Positions 13,077-26,850 of a DNA stretch of 64,000 nt are shown here, piece after piece. The translations under genes were made by a program, and so were the position numbers. Where the stretch lies: the NCBI GenBank assembly GCA_012932295.1, contig JAAONU010000014.1, positions 39,788,770-39,852,769 of the forward strand, in the 5' to 3' direction. Positions within the stretch are counted from its first letter, which is position 1, and the number at the start of each line of letters is the position of its first letter. The notes under the pieces were generated by a model. The model had not been told where the DNA came from and ran no database searches. It saw nothing but the letters and a program-made list of their open reading frames with translations. The DNA comes from Cyclina sinensis (Eukaryota; Mollusca; Bivalvia; Venerida; Veneridae).

Positions 13077-16000
13077 AATTATGTTAATAACTACTTGTGC
13101 GTGAATATTTCCTTATTTTAATGTTTTTTTCTTCACCGTTACAAACATTTTATATCAGCATTTTTTATGCAATATCAGGTACTTCGAAACTTAAAAAAAG
13201 AACTACTTGGTCATATTTGGTATCTTAGTTTGCCGTATTTAATAAATATAACACGGTGCATATGTTGACCTACCAGCCACAGTGTCAAAGACAGTTCAGG
13301 AGACATAAGAGACTTGGAGAGCAAAGAATAGAATATATGAATTTAGTGACTAATGTTGTTCAATTTTTGATTAATTTCTTTATAAAAAATATAGAAAGTG
13401 AAAATGAAATATTTCAGTCTTAAAGACATTTGCTTATACAATTATTGTTTCTATAATATATTTATGTAGCAAACAAAGGGTGGTTTTATATGAATAGCAT
13501 TAGTTCCGTGAGTTCTTAATTCAAGCATCTAAAATACTAACCGAATCCTTGAAGTAGAGTTTATTTTAAATATAAGATATAGTTATGTCAATGTCAGCGG
13601 AATGTTATTTTGAAAAATCAAAAAAATATTTTACATGCACGATGTATTTCTTGATTTTTGAAGGACACATGTATATACGTTTCAAGATGCATTGTCGTCT
13701 GTTTGCATGACAATTTGTGTGAAAAGTTATGAAACTCCTCCTACTTTATATATATTTTCCTGTCTGCTGAACTTTCCATGTATTTTTACTGTAATTTTAT
13801 AAACCCACCTGACGTAAATCAGTTACGTCACATGCAGTGCATGATATGACATTAATATGTTGAAGAAAAAATAGTTCTCCAGTCAAATAACAGATGAATT
13901 TATTGTGACATGTATATGTTTAGATATTGTCAGTTTTCGCTGCATCAAGCGTTATGTTGTACACAAAATACATAAAAAAATGTTTATTACTTACTTATGG
14001 TATAATATTATAGTGTTCTAAATTGGTATGAAGTAAATTAGTATTATGTATAAAATGTGATCGGGTATGTTAAGTATGACGTATTACGGATAAGATTAGA
14101 TCGGTTTGATCTGGGTCCTGATAAGGTTCGATATAATGAAAATGCAAAAATAAGTTGATACCTTCCTTTAAAGTCCATTTTAAAATCACCTGTCATTCTA
14201 AGTATTTATTTTGAAGGTACAAACATGCGTAAGGTCAAAATAAAAAGTACTCTTCCGATTTAAACTTTTATCGACAAACATTGTCTGATATATCGAAAAA
14301 GGATACATCTACATGAAAAATCCTTTGTCAGATCCAAAATCTGCATACAATATGATGAAAAAGATGCCGTCGTTAAAAAAAGGACTCGTACAATATCTTA
14401 ATACTAAATAAAATTCATTTTTGTTTACAATATTAGAGCGTTAGGTGGTGAATAGAATGTCCATGTTTTGTAAAGGACGAGATTTGTACGGGGGGTGCAA
14501 AGACTCAAATTTTGCTCATTTCTGAGTGAGTGCGGCCGGTGTTTTTAACTCCGGTTCATTGAAAATGTTCAGATGTATCATATGTTAGTTGACATAATAA
14601 AATCCGACCATATACTTATTCTTGTGAAGTCATGTAAAAGATGTGTATATTTGAAATATGTATCGCGTTTCAGACTTCAAAAGGTTCCGTCGCACCATTA
14701 GTTCTTCTAAATTTCAATACCCCGTCAAAGCCTTGTCAAAAAAGATAGCTTAATTGAACGGACTTTAGAATTTACGTTGACACAAGGTTACGCCGTCGTG
14801 TATTTTCTGACAACACCTTTTGTCTAGGTATGATAGTCGTAAAAAGGTATAGCGACTCAAACTTTGATTTACTGCCCTTACATCACGCAACCCGCTCTTG
14901 AAGAAAAAATAAATAAAAGTCGACGCAGCATATTCTATTTGTCTCTAATTATTATGATTTTTATTATCTTTCACTCGAACGGATATCAGAAATATCTCTT
15001 TATTTTATATGCATGAAGAAATTAACGTTATTGTCCGGTCCCATGAGGCAAGGCTATGATATTAAGTTAATTATTAAGACGATTACTCGGTTAATTTGTT
15101 GGAACATGAACTTGTACCTGGAATACTTGATTGGTTTTGCTTGGAGAAGAAATTATTAAAATTTTCTGCAACTGTTTAAACAACATTGAAATGTTTCACA
15201 GGACTATATGAATGTTGAAACCATTATGCCAACAGAATTTAAAAGACACGAACAATTCTTATGAAATTAATTCATTCAGCAACAGTTTTATTCGTAAGAT
15301 AATCTTGTGCAAACGTAGAACATATACATCTGAACTGGGTTGGCCAGAAACACTCTTAATGAAACAGTTTGACGAAATCTTAGACGTTAATTTACTTTCT
15401 GTTTATTTAACCATCGATCACGTTTAGTTTAAAAAAAACGGCGATGAAATTATTTTGAACATGTGTAGGTTTTTTTTTTGTTTTTTGTTTTCACTCTTAT
15501 TAATTTGTACACAAAGACAAAGTAACATATATTTTTATTTTCCATGAAGATTGATAAAGACTAATTAGGGTGCATTTTGCTTTTGTGCAACGCTATAAAT
15601 TAAACAGTGTTGAAAATGAATCGAATTCAAATTGGAACGTTTGATTAAGAAGTGAATTAATTCGTTTAACCAGATCTTTAATGACTTAAGTGACGGATAG
15701 AAATAGTAATTAAAATCAACAACCAAGAGTTTCAAAGAATTAGAAAGTTTTGTTGCTTAGCAACCGTGAAATGACTTATTTATTGCTTTTATTTTCTTTT
15801 TGTTTGTACAAAGTTAATTTTTGTTTTTCAATTTTCATTTGGCTTACTATGTATGTTCTTATTTTGTTATTTCTTGTTTAAAGTTATGTTCTTATATTGG
15901 TTGAATTCACACAAAAAATAATAACATTTAAAAGCAAAAAATAACTTATAAATTTACTTCTTAAAATGATTGTCAAGAAAACTGTTAAGAAAAATTAGTG

Positions 16001-18362
16001 TGCAAAAGAAAAAAAATCCATTAGAAATGTGTCTGTGCCCCTGTTTAATTTTAAAAAACAACAACAACACTTTAAGATTGCAATTTACATCTTGTTCTTA
16101 AATCTTTGAACCCATTGAAATTGTATGTTGCACAGAATTTTGACATATTTAAAACTGCTGAATTGTTGGTCAGCTTGGTCTCAAGGTCGGGGAAGCCTTC
16201 TACCAGTGTTTCCACGCTCCCCTGAAACAGTTTTATGTACAAGACTTTTCCTTCCTGATTCTGTGTAATATCTTCTTATTCCGTAATCCCATCGCTTGCA
16301 TTTCGCCCGCGGTGCTTCTTAATATTTTTCAAAACTTGTAACACATATGAAATCTCACTGTGATGATTGACAAGTGAGTGGTCTGTTATCTGCAAAACTA
16401 GTTAGCAATATAGCGGTCCGATGCCTATCTCCATTTAGCAGATTCGTATGAAATTATGTATGATGGTTATCAGAGTAAAATTTGAGTTTATGACTTTAAA
16501 GATGTAGAAATAGGGCCAATGTAATGTATTTCATCCATTTATCAGCGCGTCAACAGGCCGCGAAATGTACACGCATACTAAATATGCCCCGTTTTACAAT
16601 TAATTCGCCACACACGGCGATATTTATATGAAATGAAAAAAAAAGTGTATGGATTTACTTCTTTACAAGAATATCAAATTGTTATTGCTATAGACTCATT
16701 TTTATGAATAAACCACAAGAAAAAAATGGATTGATTGAATTTTTTTTTTGTCTGTTGGGTGATCCTTAAAGATTGTGATATATATAAATGTTCATTTGTG
16801 GAGGAAAAGACTTAATTCAGAAGTGTCTAGGTTTACTTTTCATTGCAAGATGACTTGTCTTCTGTTTCATCTTTCTCCATTTAATAAAGATTTTGGAAGA
16901 AAAGAAACCTTCAAACATGTAAAAAAATCTTCTTTTTTTTCAGAAGAGACTTACAATAAATAAATTACATCAGCAAATAGCTAGGAAAATATTATTATGT
17001 CTGTTGAAACACATTTTTGTCCAAGCATGAGTGTTCTTTCCGTCAGTTATTTAGGTCATCTCGATGAACATTTACCTTAGAGATGCTTTCTAAAATTCAG
17101 TCCCAAAGAAAATGTTACAGACACACATTATGACATAAAGCAAGACGTTAGAGAAACCAAAATACATATCACTTTTTTTTTAGCGAAAACAAAAAAAGAA
17201 AATTTGTATCCTTGTTATTTTGGTGTTCAGGAAAAGGGTATATTCAGAGTAAAAACGAAATGCGTTCGTTTCTGTGGTGAGAATTCACGCCACTTTACTG
17301 TTGTGTTATCATCTCCCTTTGATGTAATTTTCTGAAAGTTAGATTATTTAAAGTACCCTTTTTCTGTACTTTTAGCCTTTATATCATTGTAGGGGTAGAT
17401 TCAGATTTTGTGCACACATATCTAACATATTTGTGGTTGACATTTTACACCTTTATATATTTTCTGTGTGTCAAGAATCTCAACCAGTGGCTGTATAGTT
17501 GGTCCATTCAGTGTAACGGGGTAGTATACTTAATGAATTTAATATGAAGGATAAAAAAATAGTGTGGCTTCAACATAAACAATGTTTTATTCATTCATAA
17601 TAAATATATATACAATACTCATTTTACGAGAAAGAAAACATATAATTAAATACTGACACTGTTATATTTAAGTAGAACACAGAAAAAAAAAACACAAACT
17701 TGGAATCATAAAACAATAATGCTGACGAGAAAAATAGCCGTGTCTTTTTTTCCTTTGATTATTCATATGTGTTCTACATGAAAGTTAGATGGCCTACTTG
17801 TTACCTTAAGATCACTTCTGCTGCATCGCATATGCAAATAACGAGTTATAAGACTATATATCTTCAGTTCATCTTTGAAAAGCGTGTCCTCACTTCTTAA
17901 TATGGTGTTTAAAGGATTCGTTAACCCCTTTTAACGTCTAATTATGTAAAAAAGAAAGAGCTTTGACTTTTTTTCATTTCATTATGATGAACAACCTGTA
18001 CATAAAGTCTTTAAACAGTATATTGAAATTATGGCACATAAAGAATCAATTAAATCATGAATATTAATGTTTAAGACTTCAAAAAGCACGTTGGTACTTA
18101 TATAAAACATCTTGATGTTCTTGCTATAAAATTAAATCATCGTAAAAATTATTAATATGCGCGTACGTGAACCCCAAAACTTGATGTATACCAACTGTTT
18201 CTCACTTTGAAAATCATTCCCCCTTTTCCGTTATAAATGTCAAGTGTCTGACGGATTTAAAACGTTAAACATATTCAAATCTTGGTGTTTAATTACTGTT
18301 GCAACGCATAGCGTAGCAGTGCAAATTCAATTTTGGAGGTTTTATAATGTGATAGCATTCTT
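13076..18362. other. intronic stretch downstream of mab-21
   Basis: AT-rich sequence with poly-A/T tracts. The last kilobase or so may belong to the mab-21 3' UTR if the distal AATAAA (17586-17591, minus) is used. Nothing else recognised. Confidence 0.5.
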
Positions 18363-18368
18363 TTTATT
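18363..18368 (-). terminator. candidate poly(A) signal of mab-21
   Basis: AATAAA on the minus strand (TTTATT on plus), about 410 nt downstream of the mab-21 stop. A second AATAAA lies at 17586-17591, about 1.2 kb downstream, and would give a longer 3' UTR. AATAAA is common by chance in DNA this AT-rich, so neither is proven. Confidence 0.35.
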
Positions 18369-18779
18369 TGAATTAACAATCTGCGAAGTTTTCTTCGTTT
18401 AATATAGAAAACCTTTTTTAACATGAATTATCGTCGGAGAAAAATATGCTGCTGTAAGCTTGATAAAACCTCACAATATTTACTGACAGTGACTCAAGAC
18501 GTTAGCCGGGTTTCATCAACCAATTTCAGTAAGAAATAGAGGCAAATTGCCCCTCTTAAAAGAACACATATTCAAGATGAAAAATATTTGGCCAGTCATA
18601 AAATAGTTGAGAACACTTACTGTCAGTGTTTACTCCATGGTTGAATCACGAAGTGTTTTCAAGAAAAAATTCATATTTTCCTTTTCACTGACACAACATG
18701 AGAACAATTCTGGTTTTAGCACTTCTTTTAAAGACATCGCACTGTCTACATTTTTATAACTGATGTATTATGTCAAAGT

Positions 18780-19886
18780 TCACAATTTTTCTAAGCTCTT
18801 TGGATTTGTGAGTAGTTCTCTTAAAACCCTCCAGCACTGTTTGGCGGCGTTGTCCATGGCTGTGGTTGATTTTCCCTTAAACAGGTCGACATTTGGAAGG
18901 AAATAGTGCGGGCATCGCCGGTTCTGTAGACATGAGATGAGTTGTAACAAGATACCGTTGATTCTGTCTCCTAGACAGGTGTCATCCCATTCAATTTCAC
19001 GTGGATGTTTTTCACATTCATAAAGTAATAATGTTTTTAGGTGGTATGCTACAACCGGTTGACCGGGTACGTCTAAATGCCGGTCTCTCAACGCTTTTAG
19101 AATGCTAAGACATTTACGTCGGCAGCCACCGTACAGAAGTCGGTCCTCTGCATATTTGAAGGACATTGCCCAGGCATCACCTTCTGCAGCACTCTGTTTA
19201 TCCTTCATATATATGCTTTCTTTTGATAGAAGGTCAAATCCCTCTGTTTTGACCTCGGCGACCAGATTCGGATTCGGCCACGGCACGTGGGGGACTGGCC
19301 AGTGGGCAGCACTTCTTGACCAGATACCGCCACAACGGAATGCCGGCGTTATTTGAACAACGTAACGTTCTTTGATACGCAGCTTTACTTCTGTCGTGTC
19401 GGCGACCATCTTAACAACGTCCCTGTAACTACATTTGTCAACGGCCTGCGCCACCAAAGTTTGAAACCGTGACCTAATTTTCCTGGCTGACAAGTAACCT
19501 GACGCCGTGATAAACTCAACCCATAACGACATAGAACGCTTTCTACCGTCACTTAACTTCAAAACTGCACAACCTGGAATTGTCCCATCGTCAACAAAAT
19601 TGAACACCCCCATTTGATTAAGATACAATACAACTTCAAACTCTGAGGGTGATATAACATCAAGACCCTCATAACGTCCATTGACCTCATTCAAACTACT
19701 GATAAACCTCGGTTCTTGCACCTCAACTTCTTTCAATACATCCTGAACGACTTTGCACACTTCCCGGATGGTTTTGACCACGCCACTTTGTCTTGTAGCG
19801 ACTCTCTCATTATAGTACTTGTTCAGTTCGAACAGTACCTTCGATTGTTGAGCTAGCATGTCTGGTGAGCTGCCGTCTAAAAGCAT
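18780..19886 (-). CDS. mab21l: mab-21-like protein (MAB21L1/MAB21L2 orthologue), single exon, complete
   Basis: Complete 368-residue frame ending in TGA. It aligns along its whole length with vertebrate MAB21L1/2: LNKYYNE near residue 21, TIREVCKVV near 39, EVEVQEPRFISSLNE near 53-67, NQMGVFNFVDDG near 90-101, LSDGRKRSMSLWVEF near 111, then ECEKHPRE, GILLQLISCL, CPHYFLPN and the C-terminal NPKSLEKL. The family has a cGAS-like nucleotidyltransferase fold; here the metal-site motif reads EFE (82-84) where cGAS has EFD. It acts in eye, neural and body-pattern development; its biochemical activity is unresolved. Residues 58, 60 and 256 (E, R, R) correspond to human MAB21L2 E49, R51 and R247, the sites of eye-malformation variants, and all are conserved. 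The first ATG (19886) has A at -3. The second (19859) gives 359 aa, the vertebrate length, and may be the ancestral start. The gene is intronless, GC-richer than its surroundings, and antisense to neurobeachin. Confidence 0.97.
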   Translation of the reverse strand: MLLDGSSPDMLAQQSKVLFELNKYYNERVATRQSGVVKTIREVCKVVQDVLKEVEVQEPRFISSLNEVNGRYEGLDVISPSEFEVVLYLNQMGVFNFVDDGTIPGCAVLKLSDGRKRSMSLWVEFITASGYLSARKIRSRFQTLVAQAVDKCSYRDVVKMVADTTEVKLRIKERYVVQITPAFRCGGIWSRSAAHWPVPHVPWPNPNLVAEVKTEGFDLLSKESIYMKDKQSAAEGDAWAMSFKYAEDRLLYGGCRRKCLSILKALRDRHLDVPGQPVVAYHLKTLLLYECEKHPREIEWDDTCLGDRINGILLQLISCLQNRRCPHYFLPNVDLFKGKSTTAMDNAAKQCWRVLRELLTNPKSLEKL

Positions 19887-20280
19887 TTTTCACCAAACTT
19901 TTCCAAGCACGCAGCTGTAAGTCCACATATATATATATGAGTCACAATATATAAAGTTTATGTCTGTTCAACAAATTATAAGTTATTCTCGGTTATTCCT
20001 TTTTTAACAAACCGTCTAAAAAACTGAAAATACTTTTTGTGGTCGGTTCACGTCACTACAAGTTGTTTTGTTTCCGCTTCAGTTTGCATGAACGTTTATA
20101 GTCTCTGATTAATCAAAAATCGTGTAGAGTCACAATTAGTAAGTTAACATTCATTCGAGTGTGTCCATAAGTACTCCAATATTTTATGCAGAATCATACA
20201 ACACAGCGTGAAATGATACTGTTCTAAATGTCCGATTGTTGTTTTCTATAAAAGCTCCAAAATGCAGTAAATCACGATCT

Positions 20281-20415
20281 ATTATCATCAGCCAATGAGA
20301 AGACAGAATTATCTGATGCTAATTAGCCCGGGGCAGTCGCCTTTCATCGATTGGACTAGAATTAATTTACTGCTGAACTGTAGCTCCGCCTCTTATTGTC
20401 TGAGCTCCGCCTTGT
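20281..20415 (-). promoter_or_regulatory. candidate mab-21 promoter / proximal regulatory region
   Basis: A GC-richer patch about 400-530 nt upstream of the mab-21 start in an AT-rich setting. It contains CCAAT (20292-20296), an inverted CCAAT (ATTGG, 20350-20354), a homeodomain-type CTAATTAG core near 20330, and two copies of GCTCCGCC (20383-20390, 20404-20411) of GC-box type. Closer to the gene, an AP-1-like TGAGTCA sits at 19939-19945 beside a TATA-like AT stretch. The clustering is suggestive; the start site and function are inferred. Confidence 0.4.
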
Positions 20416-23204
20416 ACAGCGATGGCTGAACGCTGAAAAATTCTCGACAGAGTTTTTGTTTAATTGTTAGAAAATATTTCTTTTAATTTTGGGAATCTAT
20501 ATACTTGTGAGACCATATACTGGATTTTAAATGAAATATATTGTAAATAAGTTTGGTTTGTAAATAAAAGCTTTTCGTCTTTAGTTTGACTTTACTTATA
20601 ATGTACTGCTGATGATTACGGTAATAATATGTCAACTGCTAAAATAAAAGATAAAAAAGGGAAATTTTTTTAAAGTATACTATTCTTGAAAATAAAAAAA
20701 AACAACAACAACATCATATTCGTTTGTTAACGTGTCTTGGTTGAATTAGAATTTGCTGTTTTTAGACAAAACATTTTTACTTTCAGTTAAAAATGCATAA
20801 GGTCTTATAAAAAAAATGAAATATTAATAACACAACTGGAGTAATACTAGAACGATGCTAATTAAGAAATGCAATTTAGTAGCTTTGTTATCCTGTTTGC
20901 TGACGAATTTAGTCTTTTGCAACCTTTGATGACTGTTGATCAAATACTTTTGTCTGACGTAATTTGCATAAAGAGAATGGAAGTTCCCTTTTTGATTTTT
21001 GTTGATTTTTTGTGTCATTTCAGTTTCTGAGTTTTATATGAACCTAAATTTTGCGTGATTTATTTGAATATACATGAGTGTTCTATACTGGCTGCAAAAA
21101 AATAAAAACGGAAATAAATGTCTCATGTGAAAATTGTCATTCTGTTGGAGATGAAACTTGCGAAATATGCAAAGTGTTTAATTAAAATGATGATAATGTT
21201 GATAATTACAGTAGAAGCACAGATATAATAATCAGGATGATGATTATGATAATTACGGATGCTAATGATAATAATAATAACGATGATGATGACAGCAGCG
21301 GCTTCAACAACAAAATTTAAAAATATTTTTTTTGATAACTATGAAATAATCGTTGAGTTCATCAATACCACAATACTGCTTCGATGTGTATTTAGATTTC
21401 GATTTCAGAGAAACAAGTGAGACTTGTTGTAAAGTTGTGTTTATTCAGGATTTAACATATTTTTATTCTGCTAAATGCACTCGACAACAATTGTCCACAT
21501 TTAGGCACAAATAAGGTTGAAATATTTGTCATATTTTTTTTAAGTTTCACCAGTTTTAGAAAGAAAAAATGTTTTTGAAAACGGATCTTCTTAATGGCTT
21601 GTCTTTTTCTGATGCTGAAAACTCCGGTTATGACAACGGCATAAAATTCCCTGTTGCTATTTAAATAAATAGTAAGAAAAGGGGAGAGAAAATAGCGTTT
21701 CTGTTTACCCCTTCGTTGTTTTAAGAAAATTCATAAATGCATAATTCTGCGGGGTTTTTATTGGGACATTTTCTTCTTAAAGAAATATACTGTCTGATTT
21801 TTAGATCTGTTGTTTTTAATGAAATAAGAATTTATTTATTGTATATATATGGTTAGAAATTTAAATCTTCCGTGCAACTGAATTTAAGTCACATTAACAA
21901 CATAATGATGTGTGCTCTTTTTAAATACGTTTGTAAATTTATCATTGATTTAAAAGAATTGTTTTTAATCAATCGAAATAAAATTTACGTAACTGTTTGA
22001 AAGGTGAAATAAATAAAAGGAAATTAATAGTCTTGTTTCACTCAAGATAATGTAAATATATTGCGCGTTTACACAAAAAGGGATCTTTTTAGTGTGCATG
22101 AAGAAATGTAAAAATAACGTCGAAAAGTACTTAAGACTAACGTCGGACGTCATTTAAATGACGTTGTCACTTAAACTATCGTGTTTACTTGAACTCCCAA
22201 TTTGTACAATATATCCTACGAAAATCATATGCATGATATAAATATAAATTAATATAAATTTTCAGTAAGAGAAGAGATTGATTTGTCAAGATTCTGTTAA
22301 GTGAAATTTCGATAAAACAGCCACACATAAGACCACTTTTATTGTGATGCGTTAGATATTCTTGAAATGTACGGGAGAACTGAGGCAGATTTTAATGTGT
22401 CCTTGGGAGGAAATCTTCCCCTTTTTTAATTACACACCGTGGAAAATAAGTTGATATTATTTCACAAAAGTTTTTTTAGTGAATATTAAGTACAAAATTA
22501 TACCAGAACGCTGGATGTTGCTGATAAATTTTGAACAATTAAGTTGTTTGATTGTATCAAGAAATTTTTTAATCGAATTTAATGAATATTAAATGACGTA
22601 TTTTGTTCGATTTAATGCCCTTTAAACAAATATTGAAACTTGACTAGAGGGCTTCTTAAAAAAGGGGGACATGGAAATGTGATATGAACAATAAGGCTAC
22701 TTGAAAAGTACATGGCTTTTCAAATTAGAACATAATTTAAGGTAAATCAGTTCACATTAAAATGTATGGGAGTAAAGCTTAAAGTCTGCACATTTCTGGA
22801 CAGCATGAAAACTGTGTTAAATACTCATAAAAATAGATTGTGAAAATTGGCGATATTCAGTCCATCTCTTTTGAAGTAATACGTATCACTTGCGTTATAT
22901 CTTTTATGAAACTTGAAACTTGCATTTTTATATTTTTATAAAGTAACCGGATGTTTTGATTATTGCTCTCGCCGATTGGTTTTCTTTGAATATTCGTTTA
23001 TTGAAATACCTTCCCAGATATTTAGGAAATATTCTAAAATATTGTACTGTAATGAACATTTATTTAAAATTCCCTGTGAATTTACTGAACATATATAGAA
23101 ATGTATGGCTGATAACTTCCATGATTTTAGCCTTTGATAATATCACAGTCTCTTAGAATGAAAAGAACAGTCTGACTTCAAAACATTTGTTTTGAACAGA
23201 CGTT

Positions 23205-23390
23205 ATGGGCGTGACCGTTGAAGGACCCTGATTGCCCGAGACAGCTGGCTGAGACGGGCGTTTTGTGGCATTATTTACAAAGGCAGTCCATACAGTTCAT
23301 TGCTAGTGTAAATACACTTGGAAATCTTCATTAGATTATTAGTTAATTGCTTTGAAAAATAGCCGTAACGCGTGCCTGTTTTAGATTAAC
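23205..23390. promoter_or_regulatory. possible conserved non-coding element
   Basis: A mixed-composition stretch unlike its AT-rich flanks. It contains an E-box CAGCTG and a run of homeodomain/POU-like cores (ATTAGATTATTAGTTAATTG, then ATTGCTTTG). It lies about 3.4 kb 5' of mab-21. Called on composition and motif density only. Confidence 0.2.
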
Positions 23391-24282
23391 ATTAGAAGAA
23401 ATCGATGAATTTCACAAGTTTTCGCAATACTCGGTGAAAATGACTTAACACTTGGAGAACAAATTTCGTCAGGAGAAGGCCGTGAAATTTCATCTTCATT
23501 TGAAAGAAATCGATGGTTTCTGATAGAATTTTTCATTATTACGACATTTTAGTTCCCATTATCAGTAACAGAAATGTTTAGTCAAATAATGACGCTTAGA
23601 ATTTAAGTTTCCTTTTAGATTTTCTTTCCTAGAAAACTGACGGCTTCAAACTATACATGTGAAGTTATAATTTGGTATTTATGAAGCAAGTTACTGAAAT
23701 TTTTGACTCGTGAAATAATCATAATATGAACAAACCTAAATGAAAATATTTTGTTGACTTGAAACAGAGTTCTTATTTGGTAGAAATAGATAGTTTCTAA
23801 CATTTTTCCAGGTGTTTATTGTAATAATAGCTGATATATTTTACTCATACAAATGGGTATAAAAATTAACTGCTTTGAAACTATTTCAAAATTGAATACG
23901 GATTTATTTCATGGGTTTTGGAAAAATACCAGTTGTTAGTTTTACTGCGGATTATGTGTGGATAAAAGTTGAAAAATTGACCACTGATTTCTCTCGGTCA
24001 GTTAGCTTTCCTCAATGGTCAGTGGTTCATTACAACTTTACAAGATTAGAACGGCGGCCAGACGGCGGACGCTGGCTGTCTTAGGCCTTATCCTGTAGAA
24101 TGGAACACACTGTTTTTTAGACTGATAAAATCTTCTCTTTTTTTCGCCAGTATGTTTTATACTTGATTGCAGTGATTTAGAGGTCATGGTAGCCGATTTA
24201 AAAGGGCAATATTTTATGTCATAGTTTTTGGTCAGCTTATAAATGTTTATGTTATTTCGTAAGAAGTTTGGTTAATTTGAGC

Positions 24283-24345
24283 TCCGCTGTGCAGAATCCA
24301 GTTAATTGACGTCAGCAGTCATTATGTTGACAGTTTTATTATGAG
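24283..24345. promoter_or_regulatory. possible CRE-containing regulatory patch
   Basis: Contains a full palindromic CRE, TGACGTCA (24307-24314), immediately after a TTAATTG homeodomain-type core. It is in the intron on the 5' side of mab-21. A single motif match; weak evidence. Confidence 0.2.
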
Positions 24346-26639
24346 TAAAAAGACTTAAGTTGCCACTGTTACAATGTCACAAAGGACTTCTTCACATAAT
24401 AAATATTGAGAGCTATAGGTTGTCATGATGCGATGATTATCATGATTATTAACACCCTGTCTTTCTGCTTAGAAGGTCTTCAGCGTTACTTTGAATTGAA
24501 CAGAAAGGTTTACCACTACACTATGAATACCATTGGTGATATACTAGCAACAACAACAGCGACAACAACAACAGAGATGTTGATAGACAAAACAACAATG
24601 ATGATGAGAATTATGATATATTACTATAATAATATAATAAGTAATAAATTATATTAAATATAAGTGATGGGTTAAATTCTAAATTAATAATAATAATAAT
24701 AATAAACGGACTTAAGAGACACAGTTTGTAGAATTATGTCATACTTTCCTGCTAAATTAAAAAAATAAGGGAAAATTTAAATGGTTCATCTTTATCTTTA
24801 CTCTTTTGATGTAAAAGGACAAAGGAAAAAGTAACATGTAACAAGTAAATATGAGTTTAGATTGCTACAGTAAAATGACGGCGAATTGAGAGTGGCGACA
24901 CCTAGATGCCCACGTGTTTAATAAACTTAACAAAAACGATATGAAATTCCCCTCAAGTCCCATAAATTAACTGCACAGTTTAACTTTCTTCCAGATTTTC
25001 TTATTAAATGTAATGTCAGATTACTAAATGGTACCCCTGCCAGCTAAACGTGACACAAATTTATTGTTGCAAGTTTAGAATTTCTCTTCATATAAGGTTA
25101 TTATTTGACTATAAATTAAGCGTTGGAACAATTTAGATCGTAACTTACTCAAGTTTGGACGACTCTAGTTACACAAACGAATGCCGCTTTTCCTAACACT
25201 GTCTTGAAATCGAACACTGCCTATTTTCTTAATTACGTGGTACATTGACACCTAACGATGGGAGATTTACTTAAGCGGTTAATAGTTTTTAATTAATCAA
25301 TATTTAGACAAATAAGCTTCACAGGGATTCGCAGTAAGGAAGAAAGTTTAATAAATGTGAAATATTATTTTCATTTGTTGCGAATAATATAAAGAATACG
25401 AGATATGAAATGGATACCCACCTCTGTGGTCCTTCGTTTGAATTGATCTAAGGTGAGAAATGAGTCTGAAGGAATAATTCACGCAATATTAATTGAAGGT
25501 GTGATATCGCTTAGACCTGTGAACAATTCTTAAATTTTGTATTTTATTGTTCAGTGTTGTCTTTGAAGGTGCGATCATATTTTCTCTTTTTCTATTGAAA
25601 ACGTCTGACAAAGTTTATATGCACAATGAATGTCTAGGTAAGTTTTGAGAACATAAAAAATGCAGCTGACGCATTTGTTCTTGTAAAATGTTTGAATAGA
25701 AATCAAGGATTTTGCCATTTTCAAAGCAAAATTTGTTTAATTTACTTGGTTAATTTAGTTTAAAGTAGGCCATTGTAATATATGTTTTATACCTAGATGA
25801 ACAGAAACCACATTTTAAGAAAACTGGTCGCACACTGTAGTCATGTACATAGTATTTTTTTGTATCTAGCACCATCGGCACTGTACCACGTGACCGACCA
25901 ATGCTTTTGCGCCCTATGACTACTTCCTGCACTAACTGAAGAGGTCAAGGTCAAAATTTTCATATTCTGACAAAACTTATTATTGACCATCATTTACAAA
26001 TAAGAACCAATATGGTGTAAAATCTACACAAGAGGGAAAAGTCCGAAAAATGTTAATATTTGACAGTGCATTAAAATGACTTGCAGATTTAATTTTGCCC
26101 CAACCGTACCGTGCCGTGTAAGATACCAGTATTTATTCTGATCTGAAAAAATATTTGTTAGTATCTTGTCATTTGTATCGAAGTGAAGTTCGCTAAATGG
26201 TAGAGATTTGGGCTTTTAATTTCTCATAAATCACCATCACTATGACACGAATTTTACATAGATAAGGTAGTGACGACATGATACGTTCTGAACGGCATTT
26301 ATTCATAACCGCTAACCTGTTAAATTGGGTTATTATATTTCAGTATTCTGGCACGGATGACATGATGTATTAATTTCATGAGGATTTTTTAAAAGTCTTG
26401 TTCTGTTTTCTGCCGAAATAGATTCAAGAGGCACAAGATCGAAAAATAAAGTTTGATATTGTAGGTCTTGGTGATTTGTAGATGACAGTCGACCTTTGAA
26501 AATCAACAATGGTGTCCTATCGTTCACGTGAAAAAAACATCTCTTCTGTAGTGATTAATACATAACGTTAACATCTAAACAATTAACTATTCTCACGATG
26601 CACGTGTGTCGTGAACAAATCATGCATGTTTGTATCATC

Positions 26640-26850
26640 ATTATAGAAGGGATTCCATATTAGAATAGACAGCGCGACCGGAATATTTCCGCATCACTTC
26701 ATTTTAGATTGTCAACAACATGAAAGGGAATGGCAACCGCATATTCCATTTCTGACGCACGCCGGAACCCCTTTGCACACGCCTTGTTGCCTTTCCCTGG
26801 CTTAATTATTCTGTATTTAGTGTCCCCTGAACTCTAAATGATGTCCTTGA
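26640..26850. promoter_or_regulatory. possible conserved non-coding element
   Basis: About 200 bp of balanced composition (CGCGACCGGAATATTTCC, then CGCACGCCGG, then GGCTTAATTATTC), just upstream of the foldback element. No function can be read from it; cross-species alignment would decide. Confidence 0.2.
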
